Below the pieces are notes generated by a model. It saw nothing but the letters and a program-made list of their open reading frames with translations, did no database searches and was not told the origin of the DNA. From positions 226,135,275 to 226,199,274 of the forward strand of contig NC_133649.1 of NCBI RefSeq assembly GCF_009905375.1: a stretch of DNA of 64,000 nucleotides, given 5' to 3'. Positions 36,236-47,535 of this stretch are shown piece by piece (positions within the stretch are counted from its first letter, which is position 1; each line of letters begins with the position of its first letter). The translations under genes were made by a program, and so were the position numbers. This DNA is from Apium graveolens (taxonomy: Eukaryota; Streptophyta; Magnoliopsida; Apiales; Apiaceae).

Positions 36236-36610
36236 TATAATATTAATAATAGTAGTTATCATTATTAAGATGGTACCATTTTTAAAGATGCAATATATTT
36301 TTTTTGTTTGGATACTGATTACCTTTTATGCATCCTCGTATCTGATATCTTTATAACATGCATATAAATATGAAGTAAGAAATTTCCTTAAATAAGTTGC
36401 TGCTACTGTGCTCACCGAAGTAGGTTTTTTAACATTTTTACATTTGAGCTTTTATCTATTATGTTTTTTATTTGCGTTTAACTATAATGCACTTCGTATG
36501 GAGTGATTGTCCCTTCTCAAAGCGTGACTGCTTATGTAGACCTCAACCAGCAAAACTGTGCATAAAGACATGCGATCATATATGACGACAATATGCCTGT
36601 ATATTTTCTA
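35835..36610. other. Helitron segment between copia element and helicase end
   Basis: No gene seen apart from the microsatellite at 36140-36255. Probably the 3' flank of the helicase gene. Confidence 0.55.
36140..36255. repeat. AAT/AAC microsatellite
   Basis: A run of AAT triplets interrupted by AAC triplets, then more than a dozen AAT. Both strands read as long isoleucine or threonine tracts that are not genes. Confidence 0.95.
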
Positions 36611-37354
36611 GGAATGTATGTCATTAAAGATTTCACGATACACAATATTTTTGGTATACCCAACCGTGGTACTATCTTCATTGGCATACACAATTTTCAA
36701 GCCAGCAGGAGATGTCACTCTTGATACAGCTACATATAATTGCCCATGGCTAAAGACTGGGTTTGGCAGATATAAGCCGACATTTTTTACAGTTTGGCCC
36801 TAGCTTTTATTTATTGTCATCGCATAACAGACAGCAATAGGGAACTATTTTCTTTTCATTTTGAAAGGAATTGACTTATCTGCAGGGGTCATGTTTATCC
36901 TTGGTATGTATACTTTTTCACTAATCTTGTTTCCAGTTATAATCAGGCCTTCAATGAGGAATGAGCAACACTGAGTGACAATAAGACGTGTACCATTACA
37001 CAGCCCTTTCTTTGGGTTAAGATTCCGAAGCAGCATTATAGGAACACCCACTTTGACCTCTATTTTATGGTTTGGCATATCGCTAAACCTGAGTGTGTTA
37101 AGATATTCCGGGGGATAAAGTGTTTCATCAGAAGTGCCGGAGCCTTTGCAGATGGAGTCACAACTTTTATAAACATGTGGAGCACCAGGCAACCGGCTTA
37201 AAATCTCACAATTGATCTTTTCCACATACTCATTAAGGGGCGTCAATATTGCGCGCTCGCGTAGGTAGCTTGTATTTTCGTGTTAGTGGGGTAGGTCACC
37301 ATATATTTCATCAACAATAGCTATTATTAGGTCCCCAGAGTAGGTGACATGGAC
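36611..37354 (-). pseudogene. Helitron helicase, C-terminal exon
   Basis: Starts after an AG acceptor at 37355 and reads VHVTYSGDLIIAIVDEIYGD, then RAILTPLNEYVEKIN, VGVPIMLLRNLNPKKGLCNG, and the PIF1-type C-terminal motifs CYAMTINKS and HGQLYVAVSRV. It ends IFNDI near 36616. The motifs are those of the superfamily 1 helicase of plant Helitrons. Three in-frame stops are visible: TAA at 37283-37285, TAG at 36845-36847 and TAG at 36800-36802. The two TAG stand where CAG (Gln) is expected, consistent with C-to-T change. Confidence 0.9.
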
Positions 37355-37692
37355 CTGCAATAACAACAAATATGAGGAAATTGGCTATCTCATATTAATA
37401 CTCATAAATTAGATAAGTTTAAAATTTAAGGCAGCATGAACATGTCTTTAAAGCTATTTAAATGCCCCGGGTGTTTATTCTAGTGGTTTAGTAATATGGA
37501 TACATGTGAAGTTATTATGTTGCTGGTAGAAATATTTCCTACCTTTACATATATCTACCCTTACTAATGAGTATGTGGCTATACATACTGATCATTCTGT
37601 ACACATTAATTCTTAGTTTATTGAATAATGCTTAAGAAGTTAACAGTGTTAATATATTATTGGCATTGATGCATACTGGTAGAATGGTGCAC
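37355..37692 (-). other. Helicase intron (338 bp)
   Basis: On the minus strand the borders are GAG/GTGCAC and TTGCAG/GTCC. Removal joins EIPKE to VHVTYSGD in frame. Confidence 0.7.
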
Positions 37693-39508
37693 CTCTTTTG
37701 GGATTTCAACCCAGGATGGCTCGACGTCATCATCAAGGGCAAAAATAGGAGCCAAGCCATCACCTAGGCTCAACACCCAATCTTTAAAATGAACTGGTTT
37801 CCCATTCACAGTCACCGGTGGGATATCTGATTCTATACGCATACTTTGCAAAAGTTGGAAAATGGTACATTTTTGCCAGAAATAAGATTTGCTTATGCTT
37901 GCGGCCACAATAGCTTCACGCCCTTCCCCTGTAACGACCGGCAAGATTTGCCTAAAGTCACCACCTAGCAGCACTGTTAATCCTCCAAAAGGCAATGTGT
38001 TGGCATTTGGGTCGATGGCCTGCCGTACATCGCGAAAAGTTCGATCAACAACCTAAAAAATGTGGCGATGGTTTAGGGGAGCCTCATCCCAAACAACAAG
38101 ATGTGTTTTACATATTAGTTCAGCGATGTGGGTGCCTTTCTTGATTTCACAAGTGCTTGATTCGTTTATATTTATAGGAATTCTAAATCGGGAATGAGTG
38201 GTCCTACAAGCGTCGATAAGCAGTGATGCTATTCCTGATGATGCAACTGCCAACACTATTTGACCTTTGCTCCTGACTTTTGAAATAATAGTTCACCACA
38301 TGATAGTCTTGCCAGTACCGCCATGGCTATACACAAAATACAAACCATCAGTACCCGTAGCCACGGAATGCATGACTTCATCGAACACCATCCTTTGCAT
38401 TCGGTTTAGGTTACGAACGCATTTCTCTGCCTGGACCTGTAGTTGGTGACAGTCGTATAGCATTTCCTCGAGTAGGAGCTGGTTCCTAAACTTATGTGTA
38501 GAGCTCGAGTTGAGTTTGGGTAGCTCTGGGAAGTCGCTCAATGATTTACCAGGTTGTTTCAGTAAATCATTAATTGCCTCTAATGCTAGTGTCTGTTTGT
38601 CGGGATTGCTGATTATGAGGGTGGGGAGACCTAGCAATTTTCGTTTCGTATATTCCATGTCATCAGCCAATGTAGCCCAGTGCTTCTCCCAAAGGTCAGC
38701 GGGATTGCTAACTCCGCAAAAAATAAGCATTGTGACAAATAAATCACGAAGTTGTGGTGCAGTAGCGTAGTTTGAGGCATCTTGCAGGGCAACATGCCAT
38801 TCTTTATCGGAATGAAGTAAGCCTCTTTGGAAGCAGGCATCCTTATAGGTAGTGCAGACGACACTGTTAACAGTCCGTATGTCTTTAAAGCTTCTTGCTC
38901 CAACAACAGGGTTGAGCAGCATCCTCATATAAAAGCGCTCACCACTTGCAGGGTGAGCATATACCAGTTGTCCCACGACACTTACATTTTGTAGCCTACG
39001 AGCCCAAAACTTCCCACCACTGTCCCATCGGTATCTTGTAGGATATTTTACAAATGTTAAGTCACGGCCTGTCCCATCCCGTCTATTGCTTATCAGCCAT
39101 TGGACGAACATGCTATCATCTCGATTGACCTTATCTACAACTTCTGGTATAGAATCATTGTCATGAAAGCGTACTTCCTGTTCATCCTCTAAATGAAAGT
39201 ATAGGTGCTGCACAAAGGGCTCCCTAAAATGTATCGGGAATTTAAATATGCGCCATGAAGCCTCAACTGCTGATACATACCTACAAGAAAGGTGGTTTTT
39301 AACCTCATCTATTTTTTTTGTAGAGAAAGTATTGCTGGATGAGCTGCTTGCGCAATTTCCAGTCCTTTCCATGACTGCTGTCACTGTGTCGGGTCCTTTA
39401 CCAATATATTTGAACAAGTATTTGATTGACTGTGATCGATTACAGCGCTCTATATTGATGTGTGCTTGGTACTTGACGAGTAACCCATGATTGTAAGGAA
39501 CAACGTGC
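37693..39508 (-). pseudogene. Helitron Rep/helicase, tyrosine motif and helicase core exon
   Basis: Begins HVVPYNHGLLVKYQAHINIE, then SIKYLFKYIGKGPD, which holds the two Rep tyrosines spaced YLFKY that cut and join DNA in rolling-circle transposition. The linker continues to LNRMQRMVFDEVM and Walker A, SHGGTGKT. Then come VLAVASSGIASLL, THSRFRIPI, the Walker B-like VVWDEAPL, and [18 protein letters not shown]. Stops: TGA at 38293-38295 directly after GKTIMW, and TAG at 38053-38055. The exon ends IPKE at 37693 with donor GTGCAC, joining in phase to VHVTYSG. Confidence 0.92.
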
Positions 39509-40345
39509 CTACAAAGTGGTGTGTGATTTAATAATATCCAATGTAATCCAAAGTAAATAAATCCTTAAATTGAATAAAGACGGTAATAAATATGTATGTG
39601 TGGAAATTAGAAGGAAGTTATCAAGAAAAAGCAGATGGAGCTCAAGATAAAGTAAATATGAAGTGAATTAGCCATGCAAATTTGACGGGCAACAACTAAA
39701 GGATAACATGCTATTATAATTAGGCCACAAATAGGAAATTACAGAAAACTATCAGGCATGTTTCCAATATGCATGGCGTTAATGATACCGAAATAAATTA
39801 ATCATTTGACTAATATTTTAAAAGCTGAAGAATGACACAGTGAAGAGAAAATACTAGGTCCATATGCCACAGCGGGAAAGGTTTTTTTCCCTGAGCAAAA
39901 GTGCATCATTATTTCCCTCTCACAAACATATATGATATTAGCTTTCTGCATACATTGAACTCGAGTAAAACTCATATGTGGTGTTGATGTAATGTAAACC
40001 TATGTTTTCACGCACCTATCTCTCTAATACCACTCTAGCATGCATTTTACTCTTTGAAACCTGAGTTAAAGATTTTAGCTTGCCTGGAATTTTAATTTGC
40101 GATGTTTTATTAGTCTGACATAGCTCCACAACGGTAGGCGGACTAACTATAAAGCCGGACATTTAATGAGACATGTGATAGTTGCCAAGTTTAAAATACT
40201 ATGGTATTATATCATTCCAATCAATTAGTGAACAGGTAGAGAAGCGCCGATAGCTACGAATGGCATGTGCACAAGCAACTGAATAAATACCATGCTATAA
40301 TGATTATAAATAAACGGGTATGAATCTCAGCAAGAAATCTGGCAC
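39509..40345 (-). other. Rep intron (837 bp)
   Basis: The borders are CCACAG/GTGCCAG and TTTGTAG/GCACG. Removal gives LDHRHVVPYNHG in frame, which fits Helitron Rep proteins. Confidence 0.75.
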
Positions 40346-40700
40346 CTGTGGTCTAGCTTTATTTTGTTGCATTCGATTGACCTTCCTGTGGCGTGCCTCC
40401 GGTACAAAGCATAACCATTCTCATCCATTGTTGTAACATCTGAGAAAGACTTGGGGCACAATTTGTTGCATTTCCCATTCATCATGCATGCACATCTAGG
40501 ATTTGCTGCCCCGCATGGGTCGTGTATCATAAACTGGGCTATAGACTCATAACCAATGGGATCGGTTTCCTTATCCGGTATCTCGGCAGAAACAACATAA
40601 TCTATCTCCTCGGGGCACACTGACTTATCACCTTCAGCCAGCCAAAGAACTATGTGGGCATGTGGGAGGCCCCGTTTTTGGAATTCAATTGTGTAGATTG
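40346..40700 (-). pseudogene. Helitron Rep, HUH motif exon
   Basis: Reads IYTIEFQKRGLPHAHIVLWL, whose HAH is the metal-binding HUH motif of Rep, followed by CPEEIDYVVSAEIPD, FMIHDPCGAANPRCACM, KLCPKSF and RRHATGR. No stop is visible in this exon. It joins the exon at 42138 through an intron with clean GT-AG ends. Confidence 0.93.
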
Positions 40701-42137
40701 CTGCATAACATTAAAAGAAATTTTTTTCACCAAGCTCAAGCGATTAATATAGTGAGCAATCATGTTTTAACTCGAGCAAAGATTTAAAACATTTTTTTTC
40801 TTGTCCAGGAAAATAAACGAAATAAACAAAGGCACTAATAAACATAAATTTCAGAAGTCATAGCATTTCTTTGTTGGCTGGTAGACCTATATAAGCATAT
40901 TTTAGTACAGGGGTGCTACACAGAAGGCGGTGAAGGATATATAACATGGTCGACTAATATTTTACTTGTGCAGCCTTTCATTTGATCCTCAATAAAAATA
41001 AACCCGCAAGGGGTGAGCATATATTAACTTGTAATGTAGGTAGAGGACATTGACATTATGTAATAGCTATTCAGTATCCACTTTATAAGAACACGCACTT
41101 CTATTTTATAAACAACAACCAAGAATAAACATGTAATTTGTTGCAACAATCTTTCCACACAAGGAGTGCTTGGATAAGTTGATCTGAGTGGAAATTACTA
41201 TTGATAATAACATGGTGTGCAAACATCAATCCAAATTATTACCCAGAGGTCTGGGTTCACGGCATGATAAACTTCAGTCTTTTGCATAAAAAACACAATC
41301 ATATTCTTCGAAGTTATTATGTTCATCGTTAAATAACATACTGTACTGGATTTATAAACCATAGTCCTATAATGCAAAGTCCACTGAAAAACAAGTAACG
41401 GTCATAACTTACAAATATTGTGTCATTGTATGTGAATATAATCACTTAATTTTATCCTTCATTGTGTATGGTGTACTAATCTTTGGTCTGTCGCATTTTC
41501 AATAATTTAAAAGCTAACGAATCAATGAATTAATATTTTTCAGGAAAATTATATTGAACTATTCAGGTAACATTGGCATTCTGACATCTTGTTCATGTAA
41601 AACTACTGGTAAAACATACCAAAGCAAAACATACCAAAGCTGGACATTAATGAAAGCAGCAATATTTCCAGCAAAAATAACCAAAGAAACATGCTAAAAC
41701 AAATTAAAATATATTTAAATACATCATTTAGCCTCTTTAGTTGCTCCTCACCTTTCCAAAGGGGAGTGTCCCTAATTGTTATTCCTGGTACAAGAATATA
41801 ATTCTTGAGCACTATATACACCAAGCCTGGGAATCTATAACGGAAAGGTTTTACAGTAATTTCATTACTCAATTACTGGATATTTTAGGTATATGTTCTT
41901 TTTTGGGTTTTTCCTCTTACAAAGGACTAATAATTATTAATTATGTTCTTGCTTATAGCTTTTATCATCATTAATTTACCAGGCACTTCCATGACCCCGC
42001 TAAAAGGTATTTTCTGAGCAAGGCAAAAAATTTACCATGCTTCACCGAACAAGAGGCTGGGCATAAATTAGAGAGCCACAACCTAGATATATGCTTAAAA
42101 GACTGACAGACAGTAATTAAACTTTAAAAATTGGCAC
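40701..42137 (-). other. Rep intron (1,437 bp)
   Basis: The borders are TTACAG/GTGCCA and TATGCAG/CAATC. Removal gives GRVVTAIYTIEFQ in frame. It is AT-rich with no gene. Confidence 0.75.
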
Positions 42138-42406
42138 CTGTAACTACTCGGCCGAGGACCTCTCCTTTCATAAAATCAGCCATCATAGCATTGAGCTTTA
42201 TCTTGAAAACACGGGCAATAAGGTTCGGGCGAACAGAAGCATCTTGACACCCCGCAGACGCAACAACGCGTTGAATTTCCTTCCATTTTGGGTTACAAGT
42301 GAATGTTATAAACAGATCAGGGTGACCAAATGTGTTAAAGACAGCTATTGAGTCCTGAAAATTTTGTTGCATATATCTAAACCCACCTGTGAAGCTTGAG
42401 GGAAAC
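42138..42406 (-). pseudogene. Helitron Rep N-terminal exon, part downstream of the TRIM-like insertion
   Basis: Reads SSFTGGFRYMQQNFQDSIAV, then GHPDLFITFTCNPKWKEI, the hallmark of the Helitron-like N domain, and ends MKGEVLGRVVT. The left end of the TRIM-like element interrupts the exon at 42406/42407. With the element and one GAAAC removed, it continues GKRIVFPSSFTGG from 45013. Confidence 0.93.
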
Positions 42407-43514
42407 CGTAATATCCCGTAATTTTTAGAATTCGATCAATAATAGAATAATAGAAAAAAATATATTAAAATTAGAAAAGGACTAGGATTTAAAATTGGAT
42501 TAGACTAATGGGCCTAAAATTTGGATCCAATTCTATTATGGATAACTTGTAGATAAAGATATAGGGTTTGGTATCGTTATAAATACACCATATTCGTCTT
42601 CCTCGTTTTTAATATAAAAATTCGTAGGGCTCTTCTCAGCAAAAATCAGCTGTCTTGTAAAATTCGTAGAAAATTCATCGTAATTTAGAATTCAGTGATT
42701 CTGGACTTTTCGGAAAGGTCTTTTCGTTCTCTACAACTTTGCTGTTTCATGTTTTCCAAGAAATCGTCGTTTAGAGGGTCATAAAGGCTAAATTCAGATC
42801 TAGTCAGAATTTGAGGTAAGTTTTCGATCGATCTTACTAGTGTTTTCAAAATTGTGTGTTATGCGTTTATATGTGATTATCAAAACATGGGCCAAGGGAT
42901 GATATATTTGAAAGTATTATGTGTTAGAGTATATGTATCGTTGTGCATGCGTGGTGTGTCTCGATGATAATTTAAGATCTTTGATTTGTGCCATGGTTTG
43001 TGAAAATATCGAATAAGAACTTAGGACCGCAGTCACCGGATTGTAGTGACAGTTTTATGAAAAATTATGACCGTTATCACCGGGTTGTAGTGGTTGTGGC
43101 ATGAGTTATTGATTTTGAATTATTGTTGTTTATGTGGTATGTGTATTGTGTGTATCGAATAAGAATAAGAATATGTATCGAAAGTGTTTGTTTCGTATGT
43201 CATATATCGTATCGTATAGATTATCGTATTTTGTTATATGTGTTCATGTTAGTTGGCCAACTAGTTGGATCGATTGTTTTCTTGATGGGCTGTATAGCTC
43301 ATTACTTACAATTTCAGGTTTCGTCTAAGAGTTCAAGTTGGATAGCATTGAAGTTAGAGGACTTAGATTTGGAGTTGATTAATTTTTGGACTTCCGCTTT
43401 TAGCTGCGCTTTCGTATAGTCAATCTGTAATAGAATTTTGGATTAGTAATTTTGTTTTGTATTTATTTTTAGTTTTGGTTTAGAATTAATAGTCCGGAAG
43501 TGCGGGATGTTATA
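42407..43514 (+). repeat. 5' LTR of the TRIM-like element
   Basis: 1,108 bp. A TATAAATA box lies at 42578-42585. A splice-donor-like GAGGTAAGT follows the end of the identical segment (about 42812), and an acceptor-like ATTTCAGG lies near 43312. Confidence 0.88.
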
Positions 43515-43688
43515 GTTGGTATCAAGAGCAGGCTGTTCTTCGGTGTGTGTTAGTTATGGGACTAGTACATTCCCTAGGATTCGATCTTGTGGACCATAGT
43601 TTAAGTTTGTCCTATAGGAGATTAGCGAGAGTAGACGTATAGGTTTGTTATGAATTTGGGGACCAAATTCTTTTTAAGGAGGGTAGTA

Positions 43689-45007
43689 TGTAATATCCCG
43701 TAATTTTTAGAATTCGATCAATAATAGAATAATAGAAAAAAATATATTAAAATTAGAAAAGGACTAGGATTTAAAATTGGATTAGACTAATGGGCCTAAA
43801 ATTTGGATCCAATTCTATTATGGATAACTTGTAGATAAAGATATAGGGTTTGGTATCGTTATAAATACACCATATTCGTCTTCCTCGTTTTTAATATAAA
43901 AATTCGTAGGGCTCTTCTCAGCAAAAATCAGCTGTCTTGTAAAATTCGTAGAAAATTCATCGTAATTTAGAATTCAGTGATTCTGGACTTTTCGGAAAGG
44001 TCTTTTCGTTCTCTACAACTTTGCTGTTTCATGTTTTCCAAGAAATCGTCGTTTAGAGGGTCAAAATCGTGTAGTTTCAGATCTGGTCAGGCTTTGGGGT
44101 AAGTACCTTTTGACTTACTTTTAAATTTCCGAAAAGATATTTCAGTTCTGTTTTTAATTTCATATAAGATATAAAAACTTTGATTTCGAAATTATAAGAT
44201 ATAAGTATTTGTGAATTTTAGAACCCAGTCTCTACGTTTTCGAACCGTTCGTAATTTACGCTATAGTTCCGGAACTAGCCTTAGATACCCTTAGTAGGCG
44301 CACAAGTGTGCAACTTTAGATACCTATTAAGGGCGCGTAATTATTGAACTTTAGATGCCGACCACTGGCAAAGTGTGGTATAAAGAATAAGAATAAGAAT
44401 TAGATGCCGGCTACTGGCAAAGTGTGGCCGTAGATCAAGACTGTGGTATTTATAAGAATTATCGTTTCGTTCTGTTTTATTCTGCTCAGATCTGTTATAA
44501 AATCTGTACTGTTATAAATTCTGCTCTGTTCTGTTTTAAATTCTGAATTTTAAAATATAAAACTTTGGGTTGGATTTATTTTAGAAAATGTTTTACAAAA
44601 TTATTATTGTTTTAAGAAAAATCGTTTTATCAAAACACCCATTGTTTTTCTGTTTAAAAGTTAGTCAATTTGTACTTGCTGAGCTGTGTAGCTCACCCCT
44701 TTTAACATTTCAGGTTCGGAATTTGGAGCATATTAAGATTAAGGAATGAGAACTATGTGGAGATCTGTGCTGCTTCGTTTTGTGCTATTTGAATTAGAAT
44801 AAAGATTTTGTTTTTAGAGAATAAATTTAATTATCTGTTAGACAATTATTATCGGATTTGTGGAGCTGCGTCTCTATTTTTATGATTTTGATTATTGAGT
44901 TTGACCGCTGCTTTGAATTTCGTGATCTATTGAATTTTCGATTAGTAAATTGTATTTTTTTTTAGTTTTGATTTAGAATTAATAGTCCGGATGTGCGGGC
45001 TGTTACA
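43689..45007 (+). repeat. 3' LTR of the TRIM-like element
   Basis: 1,319 bp. Positions 43690-44063 match 42408-42781 without a visible difference. After that the two LTRs share only short blocks, such as GTAGCTCA before ATTTCAGGTT and TTAGAATTAATAGTCCGGA near the end. Confidence 0.88.
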
Positions 45008-45012
45008 GAAAC

Positions 45013-46270
45013 ACTATGCGTTTGCCCACATCGGATGCAGAGATGTCCCCCCAAGTAACACTGTCCACAATGTTGTTATAAAGATCGGACCGAATTGTCC
45101 ATTGGTGCTGATCAACCCATTGTATCCTGGCCCGCTCTATGCAGCACCACACATCCAGAATGTATTGTAAAAATAGCCTCCCTCCCAAAAGCAAAGTATG
45201 ACCTTCAACGTCGCGATATTGTAGCCTAAATGCTTGGTACTCTCGTCAGCTCACTGTGTTCCTTTGGCTAGGTGCTGCATCCTGAATATTGCGATGCTTG
45301 ATGCCAAGACGGTAACCATCTTCTCCACATGGGAAGAGCAACGGATACTGCAACGACATAAAAGAGGGTTGGAGCTCACTAATAGGTTTCAGGCCAGTTT
45401 TTTTTAGTCGACAAGTATGTCTCTTTTGTCACTAAGGTTATTATCTAACACCAGGTCATCAAATTCATAGCCATTCCCACCTAAAATGTTGACAAAGAGA
45501 CCATCAGTTGACCTTCTTTCTAGGAGCCTGAGGCGAAAAGGGATCTGTTGAGAAGCAGGGTAACGGTGGCAGAGTCGCTTAAAAATTCCAACCAGTGCAT
45601 TGTCTCGGGTCAGCATTTCTTGAAGGCTGGCCACTATCTCAGGATCCAGAGCACTACTGTCTCGGGGGAATTTCATGTCGTGCTCAAGTGCTTCCTTGCC
45701 ATCATACATATAGAATTGGGAAAATTTGGGTGCATGTCCATCAGGGGGCAGAAGGGAGCCGACACTGTGATATGTAAGGTCGTTGACCCGGAATACATAG
45801 GGGCCCGAGCCTTTGTTAACTGAGTCATCTATATTTCCGCCGAAGGAGCATAGGGCAAAAATAATATTATACATTCGAAATTTTTTCTAAAATTTCCTTT
45901 CCCAACTACCATTGCCAGTAAGCAGGGCAAACAGTTCGTCCGGGGTGTCCTGTAACAAAAGCAGTTGGACCTTACCCTAGGCGTAGCAAATTGAGTATCC
46001 TTTTGGACTTGTGTCTGTGTGCCTCCCGATAAACTCGGACTCCCACATGTGAGCTCCGTAGAACCCACAAACCTGTGTCGGGTCTCCAATATCAAGTATT
46101 GTGTTGCTGGCGGCTGGTTAGAAGGAAATTAGTAGCCGTGCATAAGAAGAGTCTACAAGGGGAAAATAACACACGAGAAATAGGGAAAAGGGAAGAGGCC
46201 CGTACCAAATGTGTTTTTTCTGGTTAATGCGCCTTCGGCGCAATGCGGTTTCTAGTTCCTGACCTGAGAA
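45013..46270 (-). pseudogene. Helitron Rep/helicase, N-terminal part
   Basis: Read leftward: an LRRRRINQKKH-like start near 46240, DIGDPTQVCGFYGAHMWE (about 46060-46110), GKVQLLLLQDTPDELFALL, MYNIIFALCSFGGNIDDS, GPYVFRVNDLTYHSVGSLLP and FSQFYMYDGKEALEHD. After a frameshift near 45410 come ISELQPSFMSLQYPLLFPCG and GYRLGIKHRNIQDAAPSQRN, a TGA near 45250, then LLLGGRLFLQYILDVWC and DVGKRIVF at the TRIM-like border. These are the conserved blocks preceding Rep in plant Helitron proteins, including a possible zinc-finger start. At least two further stops lie at about 45900-45975. The exact start codon is uncertain. Confidence 0.85.
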
Positions 46271-46729
46271 ACAAGGGCAAATGTTACAGCATAACACATA
46301 ATTCTGTAAGGAGCGTGCACGGGTAATTAAGCCAGTACAGTATCATTCTTCATCTTGTCATTTTTGTAATTACGCAACTCTTATTATGAGGTTAGCTGTC
46401 ACTACTGATGGAATTATGTTATTATTACAAGGACAACTCAGCCATTAGAAATGGGAAAATCGTAGAAATTTTAATTATTTCCACCCCCATCAATTTACAA
46501 AATCATTTAACATCCTTATATCTGGTCAGGCATGTAGTAGCTGCCATTACATCAGCAAACAAGAAAATTGCTAAAGTTGCACAAAATTATTATTATTATG
46601 TCAAGCTGACAAACATGACTTTTGTAATTTTATTGTCAAGCGGGAATTTTAACATGTACCAAGTTTGTGTAATTAAGTAAGTCTTATTACGAGGTTAGCT
46701 GTCAGTCTGTCACTACTGATGTAATTGTG
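46271..46729. repeat. Direct repeat upstream of the Helitron gene
   Basis: A block of about 60 bp (TTATTATGAGGTTAGCTGTC and neighbours) at 46363-46427 recurs at 46666-46729 (TTATTACGAGGTTAGCTGTC), 303 bp away. The second copy is cut off by the next LTR. Otherwise AT-rich, with no gene. Confidence 0.65.
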
Positions 46730-47339
46730 TGTTAGGTCACACACACTGTAGAAGGGGGTTGAATACAGTGTTTACTACAATCAAATCGAATATAAGAACT
46801 CAAGTAACAGAACACAGATTTTATTCAATACAATAAACTCTGTTACAATATAGAACTGTCCTCTCTCAGTGATGAACAAATTATCACGAGAGCTGCTAGG
46901 GTTACAATGAATAATCTTCTCGATTATGATAACACTTATAGTGTAAACCCTATATCTGTGTTTATATACTATACAGTTACAAGATAATCGCTAATTGATA
47001 TGGAATATAATTCTGCTTCCTAAAATATATCAATCAGATATCTTTTCTTCCAAATATTCTATTATTCATAGAATTCCTTCTTCATGCATATCTCTTCTTA
47101 TGTTTGTCTCGATCTTCTCTTCCTGTAAATCAGCTGCCTTCCTTATTATCTGAACGTTTCCTTCAAGTCCTGATATTATCTTCTGATAAATATCTCCTGA
47201 ACCTTAAGTACTGACGACTTAAGTTCTGACTTCAGTATAAGTGCTGATTTCAATTAAGTACTGATTTGTCCTGTTTAAGTAAGATCTGAAGACTAAACAT
47301 GAATCATATTAGACATGACATTATCAAATATATCTAACA
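46730..47339 (-). repeat. 3' LTR of E
   Basis: On the minus strand it starts TGTTAGATATATTTGATAAT and ends TGACCTAACA, 610 bp. Immediately upstream is TTGGGGGAGAT (47340-47350), the polypurine tract. Much shorter than the LTRs of C1 and D. Confidence 0.85.
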
Positions 47340-47535
47340 ATCTCCCCCAACTTGTAAATTAGCATAATATACAAGTTAACAGATATTTGATGATGTCAAA
47401 AACATTAAGTACAAATGCATGCGAATTTGACTAGATAACTACAACTTACAGTCCTTAAAGCTTTACCAACTTTAACTTCTGATAACAACTTCAGTCTGTA
47501 TTAATATCAGAATTTGAGCAGTTGTAGATCTTGAC

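Larger units (their letters stand above)
42407..45007 (+). mobile_element. TRIM-like LTR element with a 174-bp interior
   Basis: LTR 1 is 42407-43514, the interior 43515-43688 and LTR 2 43689-45007. The TSD GAAAC lies at 42402-42406 and 45008-45012. The interior holds only a primer-binding site, TGGTATCAAGAGC (43517-43529), and a polypurine tract, AAGGAGGGTAGTA (43676-43688), with no coding sequence. The LTRs begin TGTAATATCCCG (first base C in LTR 1) and end GTTACA (GTTATA in LTR 1). The first 374 bp of the two LTRs appear identical, but the rest is strongly diverged and unequal in length. The terminal sequences resemble Ty3/gypsy chromovirus LTRs. Orientation is taken from the order PBS then polypurine tract. 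Confidence 0.9.
17846..46729 (-). mobile_element. Large Helitron, minus strand, with three nested LTR elements
   Basis: A Helitron 3' terminus lies at the left (17846-17874), an RPA1-like pseudogene next, and the Rep/helicase pseudogene further right, all on the minus strand, as in autonomous plant Helitrons. Removing the elements at 20136-27086, 31034-35829 and 42407-45007, each with one 5-bp target duplication, leaves about 14.5 kb, a reasonable size. The 5' TC end was not found: the Helitron sequence is cut at 46729 by the next retrotransposon, so the true 5' end may lie anywhere beyond the Rep N-terminus at about 46270. Both genes carry stops, so this copy is dead. Confidence 0.75.

Noticed and set aside
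36099..36356. Isoleucine/threonine-rich frames on both strands
   Set aside because: Direct result of the AAT/AAC microsatellite.
43123..43419. 98-codon frame in LTR 1 of the TRIM-like element
   Set aside because: Not kept in LTR 2 and without protein-like composition; chance frame.
45548..45823. Plus-strand frames opposite the Helitron Rep N-terminus
   Set aside because: The minus strand carries the conserved Helitron blocks; these are shadows.
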